49,579 nucleotides of DNA from Halobacillus litoralis (GCF_009856355.1 NZ_WMEW01000020.1:1-49579), one strand, 5' to 3'. Positions 42,778 through 49,579 are shown, counted from the first letter of the stretch. A program made the numbers and translations. Notes: generated from the letters alone by a model not told the origin.

Positions 42778-43329
42778 ATGTTAAAGGGACATTTAATCGA
42801 ACTGCGTCCAGTCGCAAGACATGATCTGGAGCATTTATACCGATGGGGGAATGATGAACAGCTGGCTGATCTGGGGCATGGCAGTTCATCCGCTTACCAA
42901 AACAATAATCCGAAGGAAGATATCGAGGCGTTTTATGACAAAAACCTGACCCAGCAGGCTTTATGGGACAAGGGACGCGTTTTTATCGTGTATACGATCG
43001 GAACGAACGTCCCCATCGGCAAATGCGATTACAGAGCGTTAAATCCTGTCACCCGCACAGCAGAAGTCGGCATCAGTATCGGTGAGCGGGCCTACTGGGG
43101 ACAGGGATATGGAAGCGATGTTCTTTCCACCCTTTTGAAGCATCTGTTCAATACGTTGAACCTCGAGCGTGTGCAGATGGACACGTGGAGCGGCAATACC
43201 CAGGCTCTACGACTCTATGAGAAAGCGGGCTTTGTAGAAGAAGGCCGCTTGAGAAAGAATGAATTCGTCCAGGGCTCTTATTATGATACGGTTCTTCTCG
43301 GTATGCTGAGAAGTGAATTTGAAGCGTAA
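42778..43329 (+). CDS. GNAT-family N-acetyltransferase
   Basis: A 183-residue GNAT. The acetyl-CoA motif is ERAYWGQGYGSDVLSTLLKHLF. The C-terminal LERVQMDTWSGNTQALRLYEKAGFVEEGRLRK is typical of RimJ/RimL-type acetyltransferases (SpeG-like too). The ATG at 42778 gives the best spacing from AGGAGG. Substrate unknown. Confidence 0.9.
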   Translation: MLKGHLIELRPVARHDLEHLYRWGNDEQLADLGHGSSSAYQNNNPKEDIEAFYDKNLTQQALWDKGRVFIVYTIGTNVPIGKCDYRALNPVTRTAEVGISIGERAYWGQGYGSDVLSTLLKHLFNTLNLERVQMDTWSGNTQALRLYEKAGFVEEGRLRKNEFVQGSYYDTVLLGMLRSEFEA

Positions 43330-43341
43330 AGAAAGACTTGG

Positions 43342-43366
43342 GTTTCTTAAGGAAAATGTAGGGAAT
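43342..43366 (+). promoter_or_regulatory. Candidate SigB promoter of BCCT transporter 2
   Basis: GTTTCT, 13-bp spacer, GGGAAT (4 of 6 and 5 of 6), 65 bp ahead of the start. Weaker than the site of transporter 1. Confidence 0.45.
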
Positions 43367-43430
43367 TACATACATAACACCTCAGAAATCACCCCTTTTT
43401 CCCACGTCATTCTTATGAAAGGAGACGACG

Positions 43431-44963
43431 ATGAAAGATCATCTGAACAATCCTGTATTCCTCATTTCCGCTTCGGTCATTCTCGTTCTTGTCGTTATCG
43501 GAGCGGTCAACCCGGAAGGCTTCGGCGCTGTAGCCGGGACCTTGTTTGAATTTACCACGATCAATTTCGGCTGGTTTTACTTACTTTCAGTCTTCGGCTT
43601 CGTCATTTTCCTTGTAGGACTTGGCTTAAGCAAGTACGGAAAAATTAAAATCGGTCCGCCGGATTCCAAGCCGGAATTTCCGTTCTTTACTTGGATCGGC
43701 ATGCTTTTTTCCGCTGGTTTCGGCGTCGGCCTCGTTTTCTGGGGCGTTGCTGAACCGATGAGTCACTTTTTTGAAACCCCGTTTCCCGGAATGGAAGGGC
43801 AGACAGAGGAAGCGGCGCGTGTTGCCATGGGCTATTCCTTTTTTCACTGGGGCATTAACCAGTGGTCTGTCTTCACCATAGTCGGACTGCTGATTGCTTT
43901 TCTGCAGTTCCGTAAGGAGAAAAACGGCCTGGTATCTACAGCCCTTGAACCCGTTCTCGGGAAGTCAAAGCCTGTGAAACATACCATTGATTCCCTTGCT
44001 GTAATCGCTACAGTCATGGGGATTGCCACGTCCCTCGGTCTTGGAATCCTGCAGATGAATGGAGGATTGAATGCTGTCTTCGGCGTACCTAACAACACTA
44101 CGGTACAGCTTGTCATCACAGGTGTGCTTTTAATCCTATACTTAACCTCTTCCAGTACAGGGCTGGATAAAGGGATCAAGTGGCTCAGTAATTTGAATCT
44201 CGGCCTCTGCCTTTTACTGCTTTTATTCGTGTTCATTGCCGGCCCTACGGTTTTCATCCTGAACAGCTTCACTCTTGGACTCGGGGATTATATTACGAAT
44301 TTCGTGACCTACAGCCTGCGCCTCACTCCTTATGAGGGAGGAACATGGCTGCGGGAGTGGACCATTTTCTACTGGGCCTGGGTTATTGCCTGGTCCCCCT
44401 TCGTCGGCGCCTTTGTGGCCCGTGTTTCGCGCGGGAGAACGATTCGTGAATTCATCTTCGGTGTGCTCGTCGTTCCACCGCTCATTGCCTGCTTATGGAT
44501 TGCAACATTCGGAGGAACGGCCTTAAACAGCGATCTGAATAATGGAACACAGATTGCAGAAGCTGTCAGCAACGATATTACCATTGCCCTTTTTGAAACC
44601 TATGAGTTTCTACCGATGACAGGGATTCTGTCGATGCTGTCCATCTTCCTGATTGCTACGTTCCTGATTACATCTGCAGACTCAGCGACGTATATTCTTG
44701 CCAGTATGACATCGAACGGGAGCCTGACTCCTGCTCTTGTCATTAAAATCGTCTGGGGACTGCTGATGGCAGCCATCGCCGGTGTTCTATTGGTAGCCGG
44801 AGGTCTGGATGCCCTTCAGACGGCATCGCTCGTATCCGCTCTTCCGTTTACCGTGATTATTATTCTCTTTGTTTATGCTTTCATAAAGATCATACGAAAA
44901 GAACCGCTGCCTCGGCGGAAGTATGATTCCCATGAAACCAGCAGTCACAAGAAAAATGCGTGA
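43431..44963 (+). CDS. BCCT-family betaine/osmolyte transporter 2
   Basis: A 510-residue BCCT carrier with twelve helices. Signatures are GFGVGLVFWGVAEPMSHFFE, YSFFHWGINQWSVFTIVG and YWAWVIAWSPFVGAFVARVSRGRTIREF. It is of the OpuD type and differs from transporter 1 in the second half of the binding segment (YWAWV against YWAWW). AAAGGAG lies ahead of the ATG. Na+-coupled uptake of glycine betaine or a related solute is inferred. It is followed by its own terminator. Confidence 0.95.
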   Translation: MKDHLNNPVFLISASVILVLVVIGAVNPEGFGAVAGTLFEFTTINFGWFYLLSVFGFVIFLVGLGLSKYGKIKIGPPDSKPEFPFFTWIGMLFSAGFGVGLVFWGVAEPMSHFFETPFPGMEGQTEEAARVAMGYSFFHWGINQWSVFTIVGLLIAFLQFRKEKNGLVSTALEPVLGKSKPVKHTIDSLAVIATVMGIATSLGLGILQMNGGLNAVFGVPNNTTVQLVITGVLLILYLTSSSTGLDKGIKWLSNLNLGLCLLLLLFVFIAGPTVFILNSFTLGLGDYITNFVTYSLRLTPYEGGTWLREWTIFYWAWVIAWSPFVGAFVARVSRGRTIREFIFGVLVVPPLIACLWIATFGGTALNSDLNNGTQIAEAVSNDITIALFETYEFLPMTGILSMLSIFLIATFLITSADSATYILASMTSNGSLTPALVIKIVWGLLMAAIAGVLLVAGGLDALQTASLVSALPFTVIIILFVYAFIKIIRKEPLPRRKYDSHETSSHKKNA

Positions 44964-44966
44964 ACC

Positions 44967-45003
44967 AAAAAACAGCTGCCCTCTAAAAAGGCAGCTGTTT
45001 TTT
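44967..45003 (+). terminator. Terminator of BCCT transporter 2
   Basis: Stem AAAAAACAGCTGCC / GGCAGCTGTTTTTT with loop CTCTAAAAA. It is nearly a duplicate of the hairpin at 45556-45588. Confidence 0.92.
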
Positions 45004-45072
45004 AATTTCTTTTATTTTTCACTTGTTTTCCTATAAATAAGAATCTGTATAGGCGGGAATTTTTTGTTTCAG

Positions 45073-45570
45073 TCAAGAAAAGAACGACAAAATGAAATGG
45101 AAATCGTAACTATAGAAGAGCTCGTCCCGGTAAATCACTGAGTTCGTAAGATCGACCCATACATAGATTTCTCTTTTATCCCCGATAAAGTACGCCTATG
45201 CTATTCTGAAGACAATGGGCGTCCTTCCCTTGTTCCTCTTGTATGATTCAAAAATGATGTTCATCGGTTATTTTTATGGCATCCGAACGTGGGTTATACC
45301 GGCAGATACAAACAAATGCTGCTGATCGAGAACGGCATAGGCCGCGCTATTGCCGCTTGCGGGGGAAGGAAAAAATGAAAGAACAGGCGCTGATGACAGC
45401 GTCCTGCCGGAATGTGAAAAAGATTGTCCTCCATCAGCAATGGGGATCTGGATGAAGGAGAATCTTTTTCGATTTTTAGAGAACTCCCAAGGATCACCGC
45501 TACTGGCGGTAAGAAAGAAAAAGCTTGTAAGAAACAGGGATTTCTCTACAAGCTGACAGCTGCCCTCTAA
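45073..45570 (+). pseudogene. IS1182-family transposase remnant
   Basis: The plus strand carries a decayed N-terminal transposase: ERQNEMEIVTIEELVP, then stop at 45139, then VRKIDPYIDFSFI and SEDNGRPSLVPLV. A second stop at 45244 follows, then a frameshift near 45250 and MMFIGYFYGIRT. The far end reads KKQGFLYKLTAAL and a stop at 45568-45570, like the C-terminus of these transposases. The middle (about 45300-45510) cannot be aligned, so there is an internal deletion. The family call rests on remembered IS1182-type sequences. Confidence 0.8.
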
Positions 45571-45588
45571 AGGGGCAGCTGTTTTTTC
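45556..45588 (+). terminator. Terminator hairpin at the 3' end of the IS1182 remnant
   Basis: Plus strand ACAGCTGCCC-TCTAAAG-GGGCAGCTGT then TTTTTT. The T-run is on the plus strand. On the minus strand it lies directly after the secreted-peptide stop codon but lacks a T-run. Confidence 0.8.
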
Positions 45589-45733
45589 AACCGATACCTG
45601 GGTCACCGGGATCGTACATCACTTCCGATCCGGATCTGTCATTCTGAATGCCGGCCGGTGATACGACCGCTGCCGATAAAAGAGAAAACATAAGAACACA
45701 ACCAACCACCGACAATTGAAATGCTTTTCTCAT
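45587..45733 (-). CDS. Secreted pro-peptide, candidate signal for the AimR-like receptor (48 aa)
   Basis: A 48-codon ORF starting MRKAFQLSVVGCVLMFSLLS, a charged start plus hydrophobic core of a Sec signal peptide. AAVVSPAG follows, then a polar stretch (IQNDRSGSEVMY) and the C-terminus DPGDPGIG. AGGAGG lies 8 nt ahead of the ATG. It begins 12 nt after the receptor stop, the gene order of aimR-aimP, rap-phr and plcR-papR. The C-terminal 5-8 residues would be the mature signal; their exact length is unknown. It is too short for routine ORF lists. The stop codon touches an IS-derived hairpin. Confidence 0.75.
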   Translation of the reverse strand: MRKAFQLSVVGCVLMFSLLSAAVVSPAGIQNDRSGSEVMYDPGDPGIG

Positions 45734-45745
45734 TTCCAAAGCCTC

Positions 45746-46771
45746 CTAATGGGTTTTCAGTCGTTTCATATATTCCAATGGGACACGGGCAAAGAAATGG
45801 TCACCCCTTTCCGTTATAAAACGGGTATAGGCCCTGTAAAGCATGTCCATATCCCGATTCACGTACCCGAGGTAGCTTTCCTGAAAAGGTGTAAGAGATG
45901 AGAGGGATTCCAATACCTCCCTGGCTCTTTCCAAGCGCCCATCCGCAAGATCCAGGTGAGCCTGTTCCACCGGATCTGTCGTATGAACGCTTTCTGTCCG
46001 ATTGTGAAACGCGGATATAAACGGAATGGTATGAAGGCGGATCATCTCGGCAAAGGAAGACAATTCATATTGATCAGCGATAGCCAGGGCTTCCGTCAGC
46101 GGATCCATGGCCGAATCATAGCCGTTGAACAGCTGACAAAGGGCGAGAATAAAATACATCCGGCTTTTGCGGCGCGGGGAAAGCTCCGTGTTGATCATCT
46201 TATAAGCATGCCGTCTGGCTAGTATCGGGTTATCCGTTTTCCAGTAATGGTGAAACAAAAGTTCCTGGTAACGCTGATTGAGATAGTAATACATGAGCGG
46301 TTCATCCACACTGGCTAAAGCACGGTCACAATCGTCCAGGTACTTATCCAGAGCAGTAAATACTTTCAAGTCATAGTAAGCGTAAATCATGAGAAACAGG
46401 TGAAGGCAGTGCAGGGAAGGGTGGCTGCACTGATACTGCTGCAGCTCGGTCAACTGCTCCTTGGACACGGGTGTATTCACGCGTTGAAGGAGAAGATTGT
46501 AAAGCGGAAGAACTTCCTGATGTATGTAGGGAGAATGGAGTACGACAGCTAAGTCCTCGAAGAAATCATTCATATAAAAGAATTCGAGGCAGGCCAGCTG
46601 TTCATCGATGTGAGTCGGAAAATCAGCAAGAATCATATCTCTCGTACGAAGCTGTGCTTCTTTTTGAGAGTGGATCTTCAGATTTTCCAGGTAAATCATG
46701 TACAACGAGGAAGTATGCCGCATATGCAGGCTGGCGAACGGTCTCGGCTCTATTAACTGATGATCCTTCAT
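45746..46771 (-). CDS. AimR-like (RRNPP) peptide receptor
   Basis: A 341-residue helical, TPR-like protein. The C-terminal third reads DPVEQAHLDLADGRLERAREVLESL, then ESYLGYVNRDMDMLYRAYTRF and GDHFFARVPLEYMKRL. This resembles the AimR family (lysis-lysogeny receptor of SPbeta phages) in my memory. The N-terminal ~58 residues show no convincing helix-turn-helix, and the protein is shorter than phage AimR (about 380). It may therefore act through another protein rather than DNA. No phage genes are nearby. It is coupled to the small peptide gene downstream. Confidence 0.72.
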   Translation of the reverse strand: MKDHQLIEPRPFASLHMRHTSSLYMIYLENLKIHSQKEAQLRTRDMILADFPTHIDEQLACLEFFYMNDFFEDLAVVLHSPYIHQEVLPLYNLLLQRVNTPVSKEQLTELQQYQCSHPSLHCLHLFLMIYAYYDLKVFTALDKYLDDCDRALASVDEPLMYYYLNQRYQELLFHHYWKTDNPILARRHAYKMINTELSPRRKSRMYFILALCQLFNGYDSAMDPLTEALAIADQYELSSFAEMIRLHTIPFISAFHNRTESVHTTDPVEQAHLDLADGRLERAREVLESLSSLTPFQESYLGYVNRDMDMLYRAYTRFITERGDHFFARVPLEYMKRLKTH

Positions 46772-46804
46772 AGGTCCAAGGACTCCTCTCCTATATCTAT
46801 TTCC

Positions 46805-46833
46805 ATTTTATTGAAAATTCAGCCGTTTGTCTA
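46805..46833 (-). promoter_or_regulatory. SigA promoter of the AimR-like receptor operon
   Basis: Minus strand TAGACA (5 of 6), 17-bp spacer, TAAAAT (5 of 6), about 33 bp ahead of the start. Between ribosome site and ATG is a small GTCC-TT-GGAC hairpin. Confidence 0.65.
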
Positions 46834-46858
46834 TATGAAGTTGATTCGATGATGCCGT

Positions 46859-47470
46859 TCAAAAAATTGTTGAGGTAAGGAACCAGACGTTCCATAGGAC
46901 AAGACTGTAGACAATCATTTTCTCACTCGGTGATCCGGTTCGGAACGTAATGAGGAACTGCTGATGCTTCTTAGAAAAAGGATAAAAAAGCGGAATCCCT
47001 TTTTTAGTCAGATAGTCACCGAACAAATGAGAAATGACTCCGATCACCAGACCGGCAGCAAGAACACGTGGAACTTGGAATGCCTGCTCAAGAACAGCAC
47101 TGTAAACAATCAACAGGCCGACAAACAACAAGGAGTGTGTCATTTTTCTATGGCCGCGGATCATAATGAGAACCGGCAGCAGCATCATGACAAAAATCTT
47201 CAATTCCTCTCGATATGTATTCAAATAAGATGGGAAAAACAAATAACACAAAAATGCGAGCGTAAAAACCGTCAGTAAGCCGCGCCAGAATTTCTGCCCG
47301 AACGTGGAGGTCGGAGTATCAATATCTGGAAGCAGCGAACCGATTAATACAAATACTAAAAATAAGACCATTTGAAACGGCCGTTCGGAAACAACTTCAA
47401 AAGCAGGAATCAACGTCAGCGCGCCTACCCCGAAGGTGAAGCCGACAACCTGGTGTCCTGGTGCCATCAT
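46859..47470 (-). CDS. YdjM-type membrane-bound metal-dependent hydrolase
   Basis: A 203-residue protein with several membrane helices. It shows the conserved metal-ligand blocks GHQVVGF at the N-terminus, SLLPDIDTPTS, HRKMTHSL and SHLFGDYLTKKGIPLFYP. This is the YdjM/YbcI (DUF457) family, some members of which belong to SOS regulons. The biochemical function is unknown. No LexA box was evident upstream. Confidence 0.88.
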   Translation of the reverse strand: MMAPGHQVVGFTFGVGALTLIPAFEVVSERPFQMVLFLVFVLIGSLLPDIDTPTSTFGQKFWRGLLTVFTLAFLCYLFFPSYLNTYREELKIFVMMLLPVLIMIRGHRKMTHSLLFVGLLIVYSAVLEQAFQVPRVLAAGLVIGVISHLFGDYLTKKGIPLFYPFSKKHQQFLITFRTGSPSEKMIVYSLVLWNVWFLTSTIF

Positions 47471-47503
47471 GGAGTATGCCGCTCCCCTTTCTTCTATTTC
47501 AAG

Positions 47504-47535
47504 CTAAAAAAATAAACCCACACAAAAGTGGGCTT
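47504..47535 (-). terminator. Terminator of the HesB-like gene
   Basis: Minus strand AGCCCAC-TTTTGT-GTGGGTT followed by TATTTTTTT. Confidence 0.85.
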
Positions 47536-47539
47536 TCGG

Positions 47540-47824
47540 TTAACAGTCTTTTTCAGGAAGACCGGTCATTTGAAACTTCGGTCCTTCCATCGTCTGTTTT
47601 CCTTCTATAGTCAATGGTTCAATTAAATGTGCGATTCTCTGGTCAACCGCGACAGGGATCGCATTGATGTAATGCAATTCGTCGTCGGCTTCAGGTTCAC
47701 CAAGTGTCATCCCAATATCAGGCTCTCCGCAGCCGTATCCGGCGAAAAACAACCGGAGGCCGGGTGCCTCTTCCTCTTCTAATATCTGCTGCAGTAAGTC
47801 ACGCGCTTCATTGGTGATTTGCAC
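47540..47824 (-). CDS. HesB/IscA-like protein
   Basis: A 94-residue HesB-like protein. The first conserved cysteine is in GYGCGEPDIGMTL; the last residues are LPEKDC. The usual CxC pair near the C-terminus is reduced to a single Cys, so classic Fe-S scaffold function is uncertain. GTG start with GAAGGGGTG upstream. Confidence 0.85.
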   Translation of the reverse strand: MQITNEARDLLQQILEEEEAPGLRLFFAGYGCGEPDIGMTLGEPEADDELHYINAIPVAVDQRIAHLIEPLTIEGKQTMEGPKFQMTGLPEKDC

Positions 47825-47841
47825 AGCTCTTCACCCCTTCC

Positions 47842-47870
47842 ATTATAAAATACCACACGACCGTTTGAAA
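47842..47870 (-). promoter_or_regulatory. SigA promoter of the HesB-like gene
   Basis: Minus strand TTTCAA (weak), 17-bp spacer, TATAAT (consensus). Confidence 0.5.
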
Positions 47871-47896
47871 TAGAAATCATCCGCCTAAACGCCCAT

Positions 47897-47926
47897 AAAA
47901 AAAATCCCGGGGATTTCCCGGGATCT
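47897..47926 (-). terminator. Terminator of ohr
   Basis: Minus strand ATCCCGGG-AAATC-CCCGGGAT followed by TTTTTTT. Confidence 0.92.
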
Positions 47927-47940
47927 TTCATTGTTTTTGT

Positions 47941-48357
47941 TTAAACTGCCTGAGCATTGATTTCTACATCAATGTTGCCGCGTGTAGCTTTGGAATAAGG
48001 GCAGACCTTATGAGCTTCTTCTGCCAGTTCTTCCGCTTCTTCCTGGGAAACACCTTTGATTTTCACGTTAAGGACAACGCCGACTTTAAAGCCATTGTCT
48101 GCTTCGTCTTTCATAAGGCTTACGTCAGCAGTGATTTCAGAATCGATATCCTTTTTCTGATTGCTTGCCACAAGGTTCAGGGCACCATCATAGCAGGCAG
48201 AATATCCTGCAGCAAACAGCTGCTCAGGGTTTGAACCTTTTTCTGAACCTTCACCAGGCATCGTAAGATTCAGATCAATAAGACCGTCATCGGATTTCAC
48301 GTGTCCATTACGGCCGCCTTGGGCTGTTGCATGCGCTGTAAACATAACTTTACTCAT
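47941..48357 (-). CDS. Organic hydroperoxide resistance protein Ohr (OsmC family)
   Basis: A 138-residue Ohr. The catalytic cysteines are in GYSACYDGAL and HKVCPYSKATRGN. It reduces organic peroxides using lipoyl thiols. Gly-rich ARATAQGGRNGH-like ATAQGGRNGHVKSDDG is typical. I chose the ATG at 48357 for length match with B. subtilis Ohr; another ATG lies one codon upstream. The SigB-type promoter at 48399-48424 makes it more like OhrB than OhrR-controlled OhrA. No OhrR gene is adjacent. Confidence 0.93.
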   Translation of the reverse strand: MSKVMFTAHATAQGGRNGHVKSDDGLIDLNLTMPGEGSEKGSNPEQLFAAGYSACYDGALNLVASNQKKDIDSEITADVSLMKDEADNGFKVGVVLNVKIKGVSQEEAEELAEEAHKVCPYSKATRGNIDVEINAQAV

Positions 48358-48398
48358 CATTATCACTCCTTGACTAGTATAGAGACTCCATCCATTAC

Positions 48399-48424
48399 AT
48401 ACCTCATCTTTCCTGATGATAAAC
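48399..48424 (-). promoter_or_regulatory. Candidate SigB promoter of ohr
   Basis: Minus strand GTTTAT, 14-bp spacer, AGGTAT (5 of 6 each). The start is 42 bp downstream. The site begins 5 bp after the DUF1232 gene ends. Confidence 0.55.
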
Positions 48425-48428
48425 CTTT

Positions 48429-48710
48429 CTATTCCTTGTATACCCGAAATTCATCCTGCAGCGACTCCGGTGCCATTTTCACCATCCATTGAAGAACATA
48501 CGTAAAAACTGCCAGATCATCGACAAGGCCGAAAAAGACGAGCACATCCGGAATCAAATCCCACGGAAAAACGAGATAAGCTGCCAGAAGAAGAACAGAG
48601 ACCCATTTCTTTTTGAGACTGACCTGCCGGGACTGAAAAAAACGGATGATGAACGGCACAGACTTCCGCACATTAAAAAGAAACTTGATCCTTCTCCAGA
48701 AACGTATCAT
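48429..48710 (-). CDS. DUF1232 membrane protein (YkvA-type)
   Basis: A 93-residue protein with the DUF1232 core YLVFPWDLIPDVLVFFGLVDDLAVF and one or two hydrophobic segments. Function unknown. The ATG at 48710 is preferred (GGAGG 8 nt ahead) over a GTG two codons earlier too close to the site. Confidence 0.88.
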   Translation of the reverse strand: MIRFWRRIKFLFNVRKSVPFIIRFFQSRQVSLKKKWVSVLLLAAYLVFPWDLIPDVLVFFGLVDDLAVFTYVLQWMVKMAPESLQDEFRVYKE

Positions 48711-48841
48711 TCCCACGACCTCCCTCCTTATTCATTCCCGTTTTCCCAGCCTGTTACAACCACTGCTTTCCATTGCTTTCACTGTGCGTATACTTTACCA
48801 TAAAAAGGAGAACAAACCGGAATCAAAAAGAGAGAATAGCC

Positions 48842-48870
48842 CAGACAACACCAGTGGCATATACTATACA
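48842..48870 (+). promoter_or_regulatory. Candidate SigA promoter of the FMN reductase gene
   Basis: CAGACA, 17-bp spacer, TATACA (4 of 6 each), 27 bp ahead of the start. Confidence 0.4.
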
Positions 48871-48897
48871 CAAAGACCAAAAGGGGAGAAGGATGTC

Positions 48898-49449
48898 ATG
48901 AAGATCTTGCTGCTTAACGGAACAATTGTCGGAAAAAAAACAAGGACACTGCTTGATGAAATAGATAAATATATTCAACTCCTTCCAGATGACCATGAAA
49001 CGAAAATTATTGATCTGGAAAATTATGAACTTCAATTCGTTGACGGTCGCCCGGCGGAAGAATATAACCAGGATATGCAGCGTTTGATCCAGGAAATCGA
49101 GGAGGCCGATGCCTACGTCATCGCGACCCCTATTTTCCAGGGTTCCATTCCAGGAACATTGAAAAACGTGTTTGATGCCGTATCACCTCTGGCTATGCGG
49201 TACAAACCCGTCACGATTATCGCCAACGGCGGCACCCTGCAGCACCACCTGGTCATCGAAAACCAGCTGAAACCGATCCTGAACTACTTCCGCTGCATGG
49301 TCACACCGAATTACGTCTATACCCATACCAATCACTTTTCCACCGATGGCGAACTCATCGACGAAGACGTCCGCAGCCGACTCAAAGAAATGACCATCGT
49401 CTTCAACCAGTACCTCCAAATGAGCCGCCACTTAGAACCCGATAAGTAA
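48898..49449 (+). CDS. NADPH-dependent FMN reductase family protein
   Basis: A 183-residue flavodoxin-fold protein. The FMN phosphate-binding loop is LNGTIVGKKTRTLLDEI at the N-terminus, ATPIFQGSIPGTLKNVFDAVSP binds the isoalloxazine ring, and PVTIIANGGTLQHHLVIENQLKPILNYF follows. It probably reduces FMN or quinones. The ATG at 48898 is chosen because AAGGGGAGAAGG precedes it; the longer frame lacks a site. Confidence 0.92.
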   Translation: MKILLLNGTIVGKKTRTLLDEIDKYIQLLPDDHETKIIDLENYELQFVDGRPAEEYNQDMQRLIQEIEEADAYVIATPIFQGSIPGTLKNVFDAVSPLAMRYKPVTIIANGGTLQHHLVIENQLKPILNYFRCMVTPNYVYTHTNHFSTDGELIDEDVRSRLKEMTIVFNQYLQMSRHLEPDK

Positions 49450-49462
49450 ATTAGGGTGTGGA

Positions 49463-49560
49463 GAGGAGCTGGGAGGCCTGACACGTATAAGCCGGGCATT
49501 GCAGTGAAGGGAACTTTCTTCACGGAATTGACCGGCTTATACCGCGAAGGGCTGCTCCTC
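49463..49560. repeat. Nested inverted-repeat element at the window end
   Basis: Three nested stems share one axis: GAGGAGC (49463-49469) with GCTCCTC (49554-49560), GTATAAGCCGG (49485-49495) with CCGGCTTATAC (49532-49542), and GTGAAG (49504-49509) with CTTCAC (49518-49523). The element has no coding capacity. It could be a small structured RNA, a REP/MITE-like repeat or a complex terminator of the FMN reductase gene, though there is no T-run. Confidence 0.6.
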
Positions 49561-49579
49561 GGAACCGGATTACAAAAAA

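Noticed and set aside
45274..45606. Minus-strand ORF within the IS1182 remnant
   Set aside because: It is antisense to the transposase fragments and overlaps the secreted-peptide gene, with no ribosome site or known domain.

Overview
This window reads as chromosome of a moderately halophilic, endospore-forming Bacillaceae, most likely Halobacillus or a close relative. The partial 16S start at the left edge has the signature I associate with that genus. cmpA and a YppG-like coat protein point to sporulation. Two BCCT osmolyte transporters fit a halophile, and the sprT-tex-sigB-mazEF-alr-acpS-rhomboid-cshA order follows the B. subtilis ydcK-to-ydbR region. Genus assignment is inference from memory, not from a search.

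Layout. 1-1640: the 5' end of a 16S gene preceded by twelve tRNA genes (Asn-Ser-Glu-Asp-Gln-Lys-Leu-Leu-Arg-Pro-Gly-Ile), all on the minus strand, with two promoters upstream and two more inside the cluster. 1642-4483: SprT-like protein, the small sporulation gene cmpA (not in a list of long ORFs) and tex. 4612-10343: the complete eight-gene general stress operon rsbR-S-T-U-V-W-sigB-rsbX, preceded by the mazE/mazF toxin-antitoxin pair. 10510-17295: alr, a YdcC-type lipoprotein, a fused NAD(P)HX repair enzyme, acpS, a rhomboid protease and the RNA helicase cshA. 17513-29343: transporters and enzymes (EamA, DegV, MFS, hydrolase, glutaredoxin-like, SDR), an ABC-F gene with a leader-peptide attenuator, two MarR regulators, a lipid kinase and a MATE pump. 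29510-38356: a YknW/YknX-like membrane pair, a flavin monooxygenase, a methyltransferase and a YnjBCD-type ABC importer with a VTT membrane protein. 38414-49449: redox proteins, a DUF368 (PopT-type) undecaprenyl-phosphate transporter, two BCCT carriers, an IS1182-family transposase remnant, an AimR-like peptide receptor with a tightly linked small secreted peptide gene, a YdjM-type protein, HesB-like protein, Ohr, DUF1232 protein and an FMN reductase. The window ends in a nested inverted repeat.

How it fits together. The sigB module looks functional, and SigB-type promoters (GTTTAA-N13/14-GGGTAT and close variants) can be read not only at rsbV and rsbR but also ahead of acpS-nnr, the glutaredoxin-like gene, both BCCT transporters and ohr. 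This suggests a local general-stress and osmotic-stress regulon. The most novel-looking item is the receptor/peptide pair at 45587-46771: an RRNPP (AimR-like) receptor followed after 12 nt by a 48-residue exported pro-peptide that was not in the list of long ORFs, with no phage genes nearby. The second is the ABC-F leader at 25400-25660, with a 34-codon leader peptide, a terminator and a long-range complement to the ribosome binding site.
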